From contig CAXUJK010000003.1 in the NCBI GenBank assembly GCA_964251385.1, positions 248,001-312,000 of the forward strand: DNA of 64,000 nt. The letters are read 5' to 3'. Shown piece after piece: positions 16,909-26,516 of the stretch (positions are counted from its first letter, which is position 1; each line of letters begins with the position of its first letter). The notes beneath the pieces are model-generated. The model was not told the DNA's origin, searched no databases, and worked only from the letters and a program-made list of their open reading frames with translations. A program made the translations under genes and the position numbers. This DNA comes from CADCVW01 sp964251385. GTDB taxonomy: Bacteria; Pseudomonadota; Alphaproteobacteria; Sphingomonadales; Sphingomonadaceae.

Positions 16909-18249
16909 TCAATCGGTGACGGCCGAGCTTAACCGTCGCACCGCCTCGTCCCGCCCGATGAGCGGCAGCAGCTCCGCCATCGACGGACCGTCATCGCGCC
17001 CGGTCAGCGCGCGGCGCAAGGGGAGGAAGAGCGGTTTGCCTTTGCGGCCGGTTGCGGTCTTGAGCGCGGCAGTGAGCTGCTCCCAGGGCGCGGCGGTCCA
17101 GTCGATGCGCGCGGCCTCGTCCGCGGCGGCGGTGAGGTATGCGCAATCGGCCTCGTCGAACGCAGGCACGGCGACGGGGCCGGTGACGACGTTCCACCAC
17201 TCTGCGGCGTCCTCGACCCGCGCCACGTTGCCGCGGATCGCGTGCCAGCCCGCTTCGGTCATCCCGTCGGGCAAGCGGTGCCGCACGCGTTCGTACGGCG
17301 CGACGTGGAGCATCTTCGTGTTGAGCGCGTGCAGCTCCGCCCCGTCGAAATGCGCGGGCGCGCGGCCGAAATGGGCGAAGTCGAAGATATTGATCAGCGA
17401 CGCGATGTCAGCCACCGGCTCGACCGGGCGGCTCGTCCCCAACCGTGCGAGCAAGGCGAGCACGGCCAGCGGCTCGATCCCTTCGTTGCGCAACTCCGCC
17501 ACGCCGAACGCGCCGTCCCGCTTGGACAGTTTGCCCTCGGTGCCAACCAGCAGCGCGGCGTGCGCGAAGGCGGGTGGGGCGGCACCCAGGGCCTCGAACA
17601 TCTGCACCTGAAACCCGCTGTTCGTGACATGGTCCTCGCCGCGCACGACGTGCGTGACGCCGAGATCGATGTCGTCGATCGCGGACGGCAGCATGTAGAG
17701 CCAGCTCCCGTCGGCACGACGCACGACCGGGTCGCTCATGATGCGCGGGTCGAGTTTCTGGGGGCCGCGGATCAGGTCGTCCCATTCGATCGGCGCGTCG
17801 TGGGACAGCCGGAATCGCCAATGCGGGCGCACCCCGTCCACTTCGAGCCGGGCGCGGTCCGCGTCGCTCAGCGCCAGCGCAGCGCGGTCGTAGACGGGCG
17901 GTAGATGGCGGCCGAGCAGGACTTTTCGCTTAAGGTCGAGTTCTTCGGACGTCTCGTACGCGGGGTAGACGCGGCCGTCGGCGCGCAGGCGGTCGAACGC
18001 GGCTTCGTAGACTGCAAAACGGTCGGACTGGCGGTGTTCGGCGTCCGGTTGCAAGCCGAGCCACCCGAGATCGTCGCGGATGGCGTTCGCGAACGCCTCG
18101 GTCGAACGCTCCGCGTCCGTGTCGTCGAGCCTCAGCAGGAACGTGCCCCCGTGCCGGCGAGCGAACAGGAAGTTTTGGAGCGCGGTGCGGATGTTTCCGA
18201 CGTGCAGGCGGCCCGTCGGGCTGGGAGCAAAGCGGGTGATCGGTGTCAT
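16909..18249 (-). CDS. gltX: Glutamate--tRNA ligase
   Basis: A 446-residue class I synthetase with the HIGH-equivalent PSPTGRLHVGNIRT at residues 9-22 and the KMSKS-equivalent KLSKRDG in the middle. It charges tRNA-Glu, and in bacteria without GlnRS may also misacylate tRNA-Gln. It is coupled to nadE by an ATGA overlap. A second GltX paralog is common in alphaproteobacteria, so this may be one of two. Confidence 0.95.
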   Translation of the reverse strand: MTPITRFAPSPTGRLHVGNIRTALQNFLFARRHGGTFLLRLDDTDAERSTEAFANAIRDDLGWLGLQPDAEHRQSDRFAVYEAAFDRLRADGRVYPAYETSEELDLKRKVLLGRHLPPVYDRAALALSDADRARLEVDGVRPHWRFRLSHDAPIEWDDLIRGPQKLDPRIMSDPVVRRADGSWLYMLPSAIDDIDLGVTHVVRGEDHVTNSGFQVQMFEALGAAPPAFAHAALLVGTEGKLSKRDGAFGVAELRNEGIEPLAVLALLARLGTSRPVEPVADIASLINIFDFAHFGRAPAHFDGAELHALNTKMLHVAPYERVRHRLPDGMTEAGWHAIRGNVARVEDAAEWWNVVTGPVAVPAFDEADCAYLTAAADEAARIDWTAAPWEQLTAALKTATGRKGKPLFLPLRRALTGRDDGPSMAELLPLIGRDEAVRRLSSAVTD

Positions 18250-19892
18250 GACGTCCGGAATGCGTTGGTCAGCGGGTAACGGCGATCGCGCCCGAAGTTG
18301 CGATGGCCGAGCTTGACCGCGGGCGGGGCCTGGAAGCGTTTGTACTCGGATACGGCGAGCATGCGTTCGACCCGCACTATCATGTCGCGGTCGAACCCGC
18401 GCGCAGCAATGTCGGAGACGGATCGCTCCTCCTCGACCAGCCCGTGCAGGATCGCGTCGAGGACATCATACGGCGGCAGGCTGTCCGAATCCTTTTGATC
18501 CGGACGCAGCTCGGCCGAAGGCGGCTTGGTGATGACCGCGTCCGGCATGACCGGCCCGTCCGGCCCCAGGCCCAGTCGCGGTTTCGTCGCGTTGCGCCAG
18601 CAGGCAATCTCGAAAACCTGCGTCTTGTACATGTCGGCCAGCACGCCGTAGCCGCCGGACATGTCGCCGTAGAGCGTCGCGTACCCGCACGCGATCTCCG
18701 ACTTGTTGCTCGTGGTGAGCAGCATGTCACCGAACCGGTTGGACAGCGCCATCAGCGTCACCATGCGCAGCCGCGACTGGATGTTCTCTTCGGCCAGGCC
18801 TGGTGCGGTTCCCGAAAACTGCGGCTCGAGCATCGCGTCCAGCGCATCCACGCCGGGCGCGATCGACACCGTGTCGAGCCGGCACCCGAGCATCGCCGCG
18901 CCCGCCGCCGCGTCGTCGAGGCTCGCCTGCGACGTGTAGCGCGACGGCATCATCACGCAGCGCACGCGGTCGGGGCCCAGCGCGTCGACGGCGATGGCGG
19001 CCGTGAGATGGCTGTCGATCCCGCCCGACAACCCCAAAATCACCCCCGGGAAGCCGTTGCGGTTCACGTAATCACGCAAGGCCACAATGCACGCATGGTA
19101 GATGTCGGCGAGCGGCTCGTCGTCGGCCGCGCAGGCACCGGGTTCGCAGCGCCAACCGGCGCCCGCTCGCGTCCAGCCGGTGACGGCCGCGGCCTCGTCC
19201 CAACCGGGCATGCGCAGCGCGACCGCCCCGCCCGGATTGACGACGAACGACGCCCCGTCGAACACGATCTCGTCCTGCCCGCCGACACGGTTGAGGAACG
19301 CGCATGGCAATCCCGTCTCCGCGACGCGCAGGCGGACTTCGGCCACCCGTCTCGCCTGCTTGTCGTGCTCGAACGGGCTGCCGTTGGGCACGAGCAGGAT
19401 GTCCGCCCCTGCCCGCGCCAAGTCGTCGCACACGTGCGGGGCCCAGATGTCCTCGCAGATGGGGACCCCGATGCGCGCACCGCGGAAATCGAATGGGGTC
19501 GCGGGCGGCCCATGGGCGAACACGCGTTTTTCGTCGAACGTGCCGTAATTGGGGAGCGACTGCTTGAGCGTCACCGCGATGTCGCCGCCGTCCAGCAGCG
19601 CCATGCCGTTGAACACCTTGTCGTCCTGGCGGGCGAGCGTGCCCACGAGCATCGCCGGACCGCCGTCCGCGCCGACCGCCGCCATGCGCGCCAGCTCCGC
19701 CTCGCAACGCTCGCCGAAGGCGGGTTTGCGGACCAGGTCCTCGGCCGGATAGCCCGGCAGCTGAAGCTCGGGAAACAGGAGGAGGTCCGCGTCCATGTGG
19801 GCCGCCCGCACGGCCAGCATCGCGTCCGCGTTGGCGGCGGGCGCGCCGACGGATTGCGTCATCTGCGCAAGGACGATGGTGAGCGAAGGCAT
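18246..19892 (-). CDS. nadE: Glutamine-dependent NAD+ synthase
   Basis: A 548-residue two-domain enzyme. The N-terminal nitrilase-type glutaminase (FPELQLPGYPAEDL, then VPICEDIW with the catalytic Cys) channels ammonia to the C-terminal synthase. The synthase has the ATP loop GLSGGIDSHLTA and the TTSNKSE segment. It converts deamido-NAD to NAD. It is divergent from prs, which supplies PRPP used in NAD synthesis, with a 74-bp shared promoter gap. Confidence 0.95.
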   Translation of the reverse strand: MPSLTIVLAQMTQSVGAPAANADAMLAVRAAHMDADLLLFPELQLPGYPAEDLVRKPAFGERCEAELARMAAVGADGGPAMLVGTLARQDDKVFNGMALLDGGDIAVTLKQSLPNYGTFDEKRVFAHGPPATPFDFRGARIGVPICEDIWAPHVCDDLARAGADILLVPNGSPFEHDKQARRVAEVRLRVAETGLPCAFLNRVGGQDEIVFDGASFVVNPGGAVALRMPGWDEAAAVTGWTRAGAGWRCEPGACAADDEPLADIYHACIVALRDYVNRNGFPGVILGLSGGIDSHLTAAIAVDALGPDRVRCVMMPSRYTSQASLDDAAAGAAMLGCRLDTVSIAPGVDALDAMLEPQFSGTAPGLAEENIQSRLRMVTLMALSNRFGDMLLTTSNKSEIACGYATLYGDMSGGYGVLADMYKTQVFEIACWRNATKPRLGLGPDGPVMPDAVITKPPSAELRPDQKDSDSLPPYDVLDAILHGLVEEERSVSDIAARGFDRDMIVRVERMLAVSEYKRFQAPPAVKLGHRNFGRDRRYPLTNAFRTS

Positions 19893-19966
19893 GTCCCGGC
19901 CATAGCGGGACGGCGTACGAACGGAAGACTTTGCTTGGGGGCCGCGCCTGCCTAGAGCGCTTCCCC

Positions 19967-20902
19967 ATGAAACTTCTCGCCGGAAACTCGAACCCGCCGC
20001 TGGCCAAGGCGATCTCCGACTACCTGGAAATCCCCCTCACCGACGCGTCCGTACGCCGCTTCGCGGACGAGGAGATCTTTGTCGAAATCCAGGAAAACGT
20101 CCGCGGCGAGGACGTGTTCGTGATCCAGTCGACGAGTTTTCCGGCCAACGACAACCTGATGGAGCTGCTGATCTGCATCGACGCGTGCAAGCGCTCGTCG
20201 GCCAAGCGCATCACCGCGGTCATGCCCTATTTCGGCTATGCGCGGCAGGACCGCAAACCCGGCCCGCGCACGCCGATCTCCGCTAAGCTCGTCGCCAACC
20301 TGCTCACCGTCGCGGGCGCGGACCGGGTGCTGTCGATGGATCTGCACGCGGGTCAGATCCAGGGGTTCTTCGACATCCCGATGGACAATCTGTACGCCGC
20401 GCCCGTCATGTCGGCGGACATCAAGGCTCGGTTTCCCGTAGACAATTTGACAGTGGTGTCGCCCGACGTCGGCGGCGTCATCCGGGCGCGGGCGCTCGCC
20501 AAGCGGCTCAAGAACGCCCCGCTCGCGATTGTCGACAAACGCCGCGAGCGCGCGGGCGAGTCGGAAGTCATGAACATCATCGGCGACGTGGGCGGCCGCT
20601 TCTGCATCCTCATCGACGACATGGTCGATTCGGGCGGGACATTGTGCAACGCCGCCGCCGCGTTGAAAGCCGCTGGGGCGCTGGAGGTGATCGCCTATGC
20701 CAGCCACGGCGTGCTGTCCGGCGGCGCCGTCGCGCGGGTCGAAGCGTCCGAACTGCTCGAGCTGGTCGTCACCGACACGATCGGCGTTCCCGAAGGAGCA
20801 ACCGTGGGCGGCAAGCTGCGCTACCTGACCATTGCGCCTTTGTTCGCCGAAGCGATCCGGCGTACCGCCGACGAATCTTCCGTTTCGAGTCTGTTCGACT
20901 GA
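19967..20902 (+). CDS. prs: Ribose-phosphate pyrophosphokinase
   Basis: A 311-residue PRPP synthetase. It has FADEEIFVEIQENVRGEDVF near the ATP site, YFGYARQDRK (ATP-binding flexible region), DLHAGQIQGFF with the metal-binding histidine, and the PRPP loop LIDDMVDSGGTL. It makes PRPP for nucleotides, His, Trp and NAD. The ATG at 19967 is preferred over one 12 codons upstream because MKLLAGNSNPPLA is the canonical N terminus. Confidence 0.95.
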   Translation: MKLLAGNSNPPLAKAISDYLEIPLTDASVRRFADEEIFVEIQENVRGEDVFVIQSTSFPANDNLMELLICIDACKRSSAKRITAVMPYFGYARQDRKPGPRTPISAKLVANLLTVAGADRVLSMDLHAGQIQGFFDIPMDNLYAAPVMSADIKARFPVDNLTVVSPDVGGVIRARALAKRLKNAPLAIVDKRRERAGESEVMNIIGDVGGRFCILIDDMVDSGGTLCNAAAALKAAGALEVIAYASHGVLSGGAVARVEASELLELVVTDTIGVPEGATVGGKLRYLTIAPLFAEAIRRTADESSVSSLFD

Positions 20903-20912
20903 TGACGCACCA

Positions 20913-21593
20913 ATGACCCAGCGCACCGTCCTCATCACCGGCGCGGGCCGCGGCCTCGGGCTCGAGTTCGTCCGCCAATACGCGGCGGCGGGCGATCGCG
21001 TTCTCGCGACCGTGCGCGATCCGGCGAAAGCCACCGCACTTGCCGCGGTCGCCGGCGACGTCTCCGTTCACGCGCTCGACATGACCGACCGCGCAGCCAT
21101 CGCGACATTCCCGGCAAGCCTGAACATGCAAGGCATCGACGTCGCGGTGCTCAACGCCGGGGTCATGGGTGACCGGATCATCGGCGCGGACGGCGGCGAT
21201 GCGTGGATCGACGTGCTCGCGGTCAACACGGTCGCGCCGACGCTGCTCGCGATCGCGCTGCTGCCGCTCCTTCGCACTGCCGACGGCCGCGTGGTCGCGA
21301 TCACCAGTCAGATGGGCAGCATCGCGGACAACGCGTCGGGAGGGTTCATCCCCTATCGCTCGTCCAAGGCCGCGCTCAACGCGGCGTGGACGTCGCTCGG
21401 CGTCGACTGGCAAGCGGAGCCGATCGCGCTCGCCGTCCTCCACCCCGGCTGGGTCCAGACCGACATGGGCGGAGCCTCCGCGCCGACCGCGCCGACGGAC
21501 AGCATCGCTGGAATGCGCGAAGTCATAGACGGCCTGCGCGCCGGCGGCGGCTGCCCGTTCCTGGACTTCCGAGGCAAGACGCTCCCCTGGTAG
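20913..21593 (+). CDS. SDR family oxidoreductase
   Basis: A 226-residue classical short-chain dehydrogenase: cofactor loop TGAGRGLGLE at the N terminus, LNAGVMG, a catalytic Ser followed by YRSSKAAL (the YxxxK motif), and HPGWVQTDMGG. It resembles the C-factor-type SDR subgroup. The substrate is unknown. It starts 10 bp after prs and is probably cotranscribed with it. Confidence 0.88.
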   Translation: MTQRTVLITGAGRGLGLEFVRQYAAAGDRVLATVRDPAKATALAAVAGDVSVHALDMTDRAAIATFPASLNMQGIDVAVLNAGVMGDRIIGADGGDAWIDVLAVNTVAPTLLAIALLPLLRTADGRVVAITSQMGSIADNASGGFIPYRSSKAALNAAWTSLGVDWQAEPIALAVLHPGWVQTDMGGASAPTAPTDSIAGMREVIDGLRAGGGCPFLDFRGKTLPW

Positions 21594-21725
21594 TTGCGCG
21601 CGCGGGCACGCCACGCTAGACGCACCCGCTTTCCACGCCTGGAAAATACGAACCGCCCGGCCAGTGTGGGCTGCCGTGGCTGTTCCGAACCGTCGCGCTA
21701 TCGAGCGCTGCACAAGGAGACGAAA

Positions 21726-21932
21726 ATGCCCAAACTCAAGACCAAGAGCGGGGTCAAGAAGCGATTCAAGATCACTGCGTCCGGCCTCGTCAAGCACGGC
21801 GTCGTCGGCAAGCGCCACCGCCTGACGCACCATTCGGCCAAATACATCCGCCAGAACCGCGGCACGTCCGTGATCTCCGCGCCCGACGCGCGTACGATCA
21901 AATTGTGGGCACCCTACGGATTGGGGCGCTAG
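21726..21932 (+). CDS. rpmI: Large ribosomal subunit protein bL35
   Basis: A 68-residue basic protein, MPKLKTKSGVKKRFK at the N terminus. The ATG at 21726 follows AGGAG with good spacing. It is separated from rplT by one base. The 132-bp leader from the SDR gene is untranslated; I found no clear attenuator in it. Confidence 0.97.
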   Translation: MPKLKTKSGVKKRFKITASGLVKHGVVGKRHRLTHHSAKYIRQNRGTSVISAPDARTIKLWAPYGLGR

Positions 21933-21933
21933 C

Positions 21934-22314
21934 ATGGCCCGGGTAAAACGCGGCGTCACCACGCACGCCAAGCACAAGCGCATCCTGGATCAGGCGAAGG
22001 GCTATTACGGCCGTCGCAAGAACACGATCCGCATCGCCCGCCAGGCCGTCGAGAAGGCGGGCCAGTACGCCTATCGCGACCGCAAGGTGAAGAAGCGGTC
22101 GTTCCGTGCGCTCTGGATCCAGCGCATCAACGCCGCGGTCCGCATGGAGGGCCTGACCTACGGCCAGTTCATGCACGGGCTCAAGCTCGCCGGCGTCGAA
22201 CTCGACCGGAAAGTGCTGGCCGACATCGCCATGCACGAAGCGGAAGCTTTCCGGGGCATTGTCGCGCAGGCGCGCGGTGCCTTGCCGGCCGAACCTCAAG
22301 CGCTCGCCGCTTAA
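21934..22314 (+). CDS. rplT: Large ribosomal subunit protein bL20
   Basis: A 126-residue protein with the long basic N-terminal extension (MARVKRGVTTHAKHKRIL) and the globular end AVRMEGLTYGQFMHGLKLAGVELDRK. In E. coli L20 represses its own operon by binding the leader; here infC is not in the operon. It is followed by a Rho-independent terminator or attenuator before pheS. Confidence 0.97.
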   Translation: MARVKRGVTTHAKHKRILDQAKGYYGRRKNTIRIARQAVEKAGQYAYRDRKVKKRSFRALWIQRINAAVRMEGLTYGQFMHGLKLAGVELDRKVLADIAMHEAEAFRGIVAQARGALPAEPQALAA

Positions 22315-22334
22315 GCGGCGTTTCTGATCGCTCG

Positions 22335-22368
22335 AAGGGCGCGGGAGGGCAGCTTCCCGCGCCCTTTT
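22335..22368 (+). terminator. Rho-independent terminator or attenuator between rplT and pheS
   Basis: A 12-bp perfect stem pairs 22335-22346 (aagggcgcggga) with 22355-22366 around an 8-nt loop, and ends in four T residues. It lies 20 bp after rplT and 35 bp before pheS. It can end the ribosomal transcript or act as a pheST attenuator. I saw no Phe-rich leader peptide in the short space available. Confidence 0.75.
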
Positions 22369-22402
22369 GCGTTGGGGCGCCTGTCTGACCTAAGGCCCGA
22401 CC

Positions 22403-23482
22403 ATGGACGAACCCGAAATTTTGCGTGTTGCCCTGGTGGAAGCCGCATCAAACGCCGTTGACGCAGCCGCGCTCGAAGCCGTGCGTATCGAGGCGCTTGG
22501 CAAGAACGGCAGCGTCACGGCCCTGCTCAAGACGCTCGGCAAGATGAGCCCCGACGAGCGCCAGCAGCGCGCGCCCGCGATCCAGGATCTGCGAACCGCG
22601 GTCACCGATGCGATCGCATCGCGGAAATCCGCGCTCGACGCCGCCGACCTCGACCGCCGCCTCGCCACCGAAGCGCTCGACATGACGCTCCCCGCCGACG
22701 CGGCTCCACGTGGAACCGTGCACCCCGTGTCGCAGGTCATGGACGAGCTCGCCGAAATCTTCGCCGACATGGGCTTCGCGGTCGCCGAAGGACCGGAGAT
22801 CGAGGACGATTGGCACAATTTCACCGCGCTCAACATTCCGGACCACCATCCCGCGCGCGCGATGCACGACACGTTCTATTTCGACGCGGCGGGCGGGGAT
22901 GGCAAAAAGATGCTGCTCCGCACGCACACCTCGCCCGTGCAGATCCGCACGATGATGACGCAGGCCCCGCCCATCCGCATCATCGCGCCCGGTCGAACGT
23001 ACCGTTCGGACAGCGACGCGACGCACACCCCCATGTTCCACCAGGTCGAAGGCCTCGTCATCGACCGCGGCATTCACATGGGCCATCTCAAGTGGACGCT
23101 GGAGACGATGTTGAAAGCGTTCTTCGAGACGGACGACATCCACCTGCGCCTCCGCCCCAGCTACTTCCCGTTCACCGAACCGTCGGCGGAAGTCGATGTC
23201 GGGTACACGCTCGACAAAGGCCGCCGCGTCATCGGCGGCAGCGACGGGTTCCTCGAAGTGCTCGGCTCCGGCATGGTCCACCCAAAAGTCATCGCCGCGT
23301 GCGGGCTCGATCCGGACGAATATCAAGGCTTCGCGTTCGGGTGCGGGATCGATCGGCTCGCCATGCTCAAATACGGCATGGACGACCTGCGCGCGTTCTT
23401 CGACGGCGACCTGCGGTGGCTGCGCCACTACGGGTTCGCGGCGCTCGCGGTGCCGACGCTGAGCGGCGGAACCGGAGCATGA
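22403..23482 (+). CDS. pheS: Phenylalanine--tRNA ligase subunit alpha
   Basis: A 359-residue class II catalytic subunit. An N-terminal coiled-coil arm is followed by motif 2 and 3 regions (TFYFD, LLRTHTSPVQIR, GVDRL-type FGCGIDRLAMLKYG). It forms an alpha2-beta2 tetramer with PheT. Its TGA overlaps the pheT ATG as ATGA. Confidence 0.97.
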   Translation: MDEPEILRVALVEAASNAVDAAALEAVRIEALGKNGSVTALLKTLGKMSPDERQQRAPAIQDLRTAVTDAIASRKSALDAADLDRRLATEALDMTLPADAAPRGTVHPVSQVMDELAEIFADMGFAVAEGPEIEDDWHNFTALNIPDHHPARAMHDTFYFDAAGGDGKKMLLRTHTSPVQIRTMMTQAPPIRIIAPGRTYRSDSDATHTPMFHQVEGLVIDRGIHMGHLKWTLETMLKAFFETDDIHLRLRPSYFPFTEPSAEVDVGYTLDKGRRVIGGSDGFLEVLGSGMVHPKVIAACGLDPDEYQGFAFGCGIDRLAMLKYGMDDLRAFFDGDLRWLRHYGFAALAVPTLSGGTGA

Positions 23483-25836
23483 AGTTCACCCTGTCCTGGC
23501 TCAAGGAGCATCTCGACACCGACGCGTCGCTCGACGCGATCGTCGACACGCTTACCCGCATCGGGCTCGAGGTCGAGGGGGTCCATGACAGGTCGCGGGC
23601 GCTGGCCCCGTTCACGATCGCGCGCGTGCTGACTGCGGAGCCGCACCCGGCGGCCGACAAGCTCCGCCTGCTCACCGTCGACACGGGGATGGGCGATCCG
23701 GTGCAGGTCGTATGCGGCGCACCCAATGCCCACGCGAACCTGCTTGGCGTGTTCGGTGGGCCGGGCGCATACGTTCCGGGTTCGGACCTGACGCTCGAAG
23801 TTGCCACCATCCGCGGCGTAGAAAGCCGCGGCATGATGTGTTCGGCGCGCGAGCTGCAGCTGGGCGACGATCATGCGGGGATCATTGAGCTTCCCGCCGA
23901 TGCGCCCGTCGGGATGCCGTACGCAGTCTATGCCGGCCTCGACGATCCCGTCATCGACATTTCCGTGACCCCCAATCGCGGCGATGCCATGGGCGTGCAC
24001 GGCATCGCCCGCGACCTCGCCGCCGCGGGCCTGGGGACGATGAAGCAGGAGCGGACGGATCACGAGGCGATGAGCCTCGGCGACGCGCCCGTCGTCCGCA
24101 TCGAGGACGCGGAGGGATGCCCCGCGTTCTACGCGCAGGCGGTACACGGGCTTCGTAACGGGCCGTCGCCCGACTGGCTGCAGCGGCAATTGCTGAGCGT
24201 CGGCCAGCGGCCCATCTCGCTCCTCGTCGATATCACCAACTACGTCATGCTTGGCTGGGGCCGCCCCCTGCACGTCTACGACATGGCCAAGTTGTCCGGC
24301 CCGCTTACCGCGCGAAAAGCGCAGGCAGGGGAGTCGCTGGTGGCGCTAAACGGGCGGACGTACGCGCTGGACGAGACGATGACCGTCATCGCCGACGATG
24401 TCGCTGTACACGATATCGGCGGCATCATGGGCGGCGCGCATTCCGGCGTCTCCGACACGACCACCGACGTGCTGATTGAATGCGCCTATTTCGATCCGCG
24501 CACCGTCGCGCTGACGGGACAGGCGCTGGGCCTGACCTCCGACGCGCGCACGCGGTTCGAACGCGGGGTCGATCCGGCTTTCCTCGACGACGGGCTCGCG
24601 CTCGCGACGGGAATGATCCTGGGGCTCGCGGGGGGCACCGCGTCCGAACCGGTCCGGCTCGGGGCGCCGCCTGCCGGTCGCGGAAAGATCGCCTACAGCC
24701 CCGACCGGGTCGCGGCGCTCGCGGGCCTCGCCGTCGACGCGGCGGAACAGCGGCGCATCCTGGGCGCGTTGGGCTTTTCGGTGGGCGAGGATTGGCGCGT
24801 CTCCGCTCCCAGCTGGCGCTCCGACGTCGAGGGTCCCGCCGACGTCGTGGAGGAGATCGTGCGGATCGCCGGCATCGACCGGGTCCCGTCCACGCCCTTG
24901 CCGCGCGCGCCGGGCGTCGCGCGCCCGACCGCGACGCCCGAACAGCGCATCGAACGCCGCATCCGCCGCGCGGCCGCCGCCCGAGGGCTCAACGAAGCCG
25001 TGACGTGGAGCTTCGTGGCACGGGCCGACGCGGACGCGTTCGGGGGCGGCGCTTGGACATTGTCGAATCCGATCAGCGAGGACATGAAGGTCATGCGCCC
25101 GTCCATGCTCCCCGGCCTGCTCGCCGCCGCCCGCCGAAACCTGGCGCGGGGGGAACCCGCGGTCCGCCTGTTCGAGGTCGGCCGCCGCTATCTGCCCGAC
25201 GGCGAACGCGCGTCGCTCGGGATCGTGCTGGCGGGCGAAGGAGGACGAAGCTGGCGAACGCCGCGCCGCGCGCTCGACGCGTACGACGTCAAGGCGGAAG
25301 TCCTGGCCCTGCTCGATGCGGCGGGCGCACCTTCGGGGCAGATGCTGGGCCAGGCCGCGGCGCATTACCATCCCGCCCGCAGCGGGCGCCTGTGCCTGGG
25401 ACCCAAGGTCGTGCTCGCCGAATTCGGAGAACTTCACCCGGCGACCGCGCGGATGCTTGGGCTGGACGGCGCGGTCATGGCCGCCGAGTTGTTCCTGGAC
25501 GCACTGCCGCGCGCGCGCGCTGGCGAACGCCGCCGACCCGAGTTCAAGCCGCCCGTCCAGCAATCCGTGCTCCGCGATTTCGCGTTCATCGTTCCCGCCG
25601 ACTTGCCCTCCGAAACGCTGGTCCGCGCGGTCCGCGGCGCGGACAGGGGCGCGATCGCCGACGTCCGCCTGTTCGACCGTTTTTCAGGTGCCGGGATCGC
25701 GGACGGCGAGGTGTCGCTTGCGCTCGAAGTGACGCTGCAGCCGGGTGATCGCAGTTTTACGGATGCGGACCTGAGTGCCATATCCGATCGCATCGTCGCC
25801 GCGGCGGCGAAAGCCGGCGCGCGTCTGCGGAGCTAG
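23479..25836 (+). CDS. pheT: Phenylalanine--tRNA ligase subunit beta
   Basis: A 785-residue subunit starting MKFTLSWLKEHL. Domains in order are the tRNA-binding OB fold (about 40-150), B3/B4 editing region (LLVDITNYVMLGWGRPLHVYD), B5, catalytic-like core and the C-terminal anticodon-binding domain (SVLRDFAFIVPAD onward). The longer frame upstream is antisense or alternative reading of pheS. Its TAG shares a CTAG with the convergent plsC stop. Confidence 0.97.
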   Translation: MKFTLSWLKEHLDTDASLDAIVDTLTRIGLEVEGVHDRSRALAPFTIARVLTAEPHPAADKLRLLTVDTGMGDPVQVVCGAPNAHANLLGVFGGPGAYVPGSDLTLEVATIRGVESRGMMCSARELQLGDDHAGIIELPADAPVGMPYAVYAGLDDPVIDISVTPNRGDAMGVHGIARDLAAAGLGTMKQERTDHEAMSLGDAPVVRIEDAEGCPAFYAQAVHGLRNGPSPDWLQRQLLSVGQRPISLLVDITNYVMLGWGRPLHVYDMAKLSGPLTARKAQAGESLVALNGRTYALDETMTVIADDVAVHDIGGIMGGAHSGVSDTTTDVLIECAYFDPRTVALTGQALGLTSDARTRFERGVDPAFLDDGLALATGMILGLAGGTASEPVRLGAPPAGRGKIAYSPDRVAALAGLAVDAAEQRRILGALGFSVGEDWRVSAPSWRSDVEGPADVVEEIVRIAGIDRVPSTPLPRAPGVARPTATPEQRIERRIRRAAAARGLNEAVTWSFVARADADAFGGGAWTLSNPISEDMKVMRPSMLPGLLAAARRNLARGEPAVRLFEVGRRYLPDGERASLGIVLAGEGGRSWRTPRRALDAYDVKAEVLALLDAAGAPSGQMLGQAAAHYHPARSGRLCLGPKVVLAEFGELHPATARMLGLDGAVMAAELFLDALPRARAGERRRPEFKPPVQQSVLRDFAFIVPADLPSETLVRAVRGADRGAIADVRLFDRFSGAGIADGEVSLALEVTLQPGDRSFTDADLSAISDRIVAAAAKAGARLRS

Positions 25837-26516
25837 GTTTCCAGCGCGTTGATCGCGGCGTGTACCCGCGCCTCGATCTCCGGGCGGGGCAGACCCGGCG
25901 GGATCGGATCACCGAAACGGAACCGCACCGTCCCCGCGTGCTTGACGAAGCTGCGCGGCCAGACGCGGCCGACGTCGGTCGCCAGCGGAACGACGGGCAA
26001 CCCCAGCGTCTTGTAAAGCCCGGCGAACCCGGACTGCAGCGGCGGCGAGTCGCCGGGCGGGACGCGCGTTCCTTCGGGAAAGATCGCCACCGGCCGCCCG
26101 CTCGCCACCGCCGCCTTTGCCGCCGCGATCATGGCACGCAACGCGCCCGCGCCTCCGGCGCGATCGATCGGGATGATCCCGTACGTGCGTGCCAGCCGAC
26201 CCCAGCCGGCGATGTCGGCCAGATCCCGCTTCATGACGACGATCGGCGCATGCAGCAGCATCAGCATGTCGATCGCCTCGTACATAGACTGGTGCTTGGC
26301 CGCGACGAGCACGGGCGTGGTCGGCGCATCACCCTCGATCGTCACGCGCAATCCGATCAGGACGCGCGCGCACGCGCGATGCCAGCCCGCCCAGCGCGCC
26401 ACCGTCTTCCTTATGCCTCCGGGGTTGAAGAGCGTCGCGACGAGCCCGACGAGGACGATGGCCGCGCTGCCCGTGAAGAAGACCACGTAGAACAGAACGG
26501 TGCGAAGGAATGCCAA
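25833..26516 (-). CDS. Lysophospholipid / 1-acylglycerol-3-phosphate acyltransferase (PlsC-like)
   Basis: A 227-residue membrane-bound acyltransferase with a hydrophobic N terminus (residues 5-28), the HX4(D/E) block KHQSMYEAIDM, and FPEGTR. It acylates lysophosphatidate or a related lipid. The start is TTG at 26516, directly after the upstream TAA. It is the last gene of the ftsE-ftsX-ydcF-plsC run. Confidence 0.9.
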   Translation of the reverse strand: MAFLRTVLFYVVFFTGSAAIVLVGLVATLFNPGGIRKTVARWAGWHRACARVLIGLRVTIEGDAPTTPVLVAAKHQSMYEAIDMLMLLHAPIVVMKRDLADIAGWGRLARTYGIIPIDRAGGAGALRAMIAAAKAAVASGRPVAIFPEGTRVPPGDSPPLQSGFAGLYKTLGLPVVPLATDVGRVWPRSFVKHAGTVRFRFGDPIPPGLPRPEIEARVHAAINALET

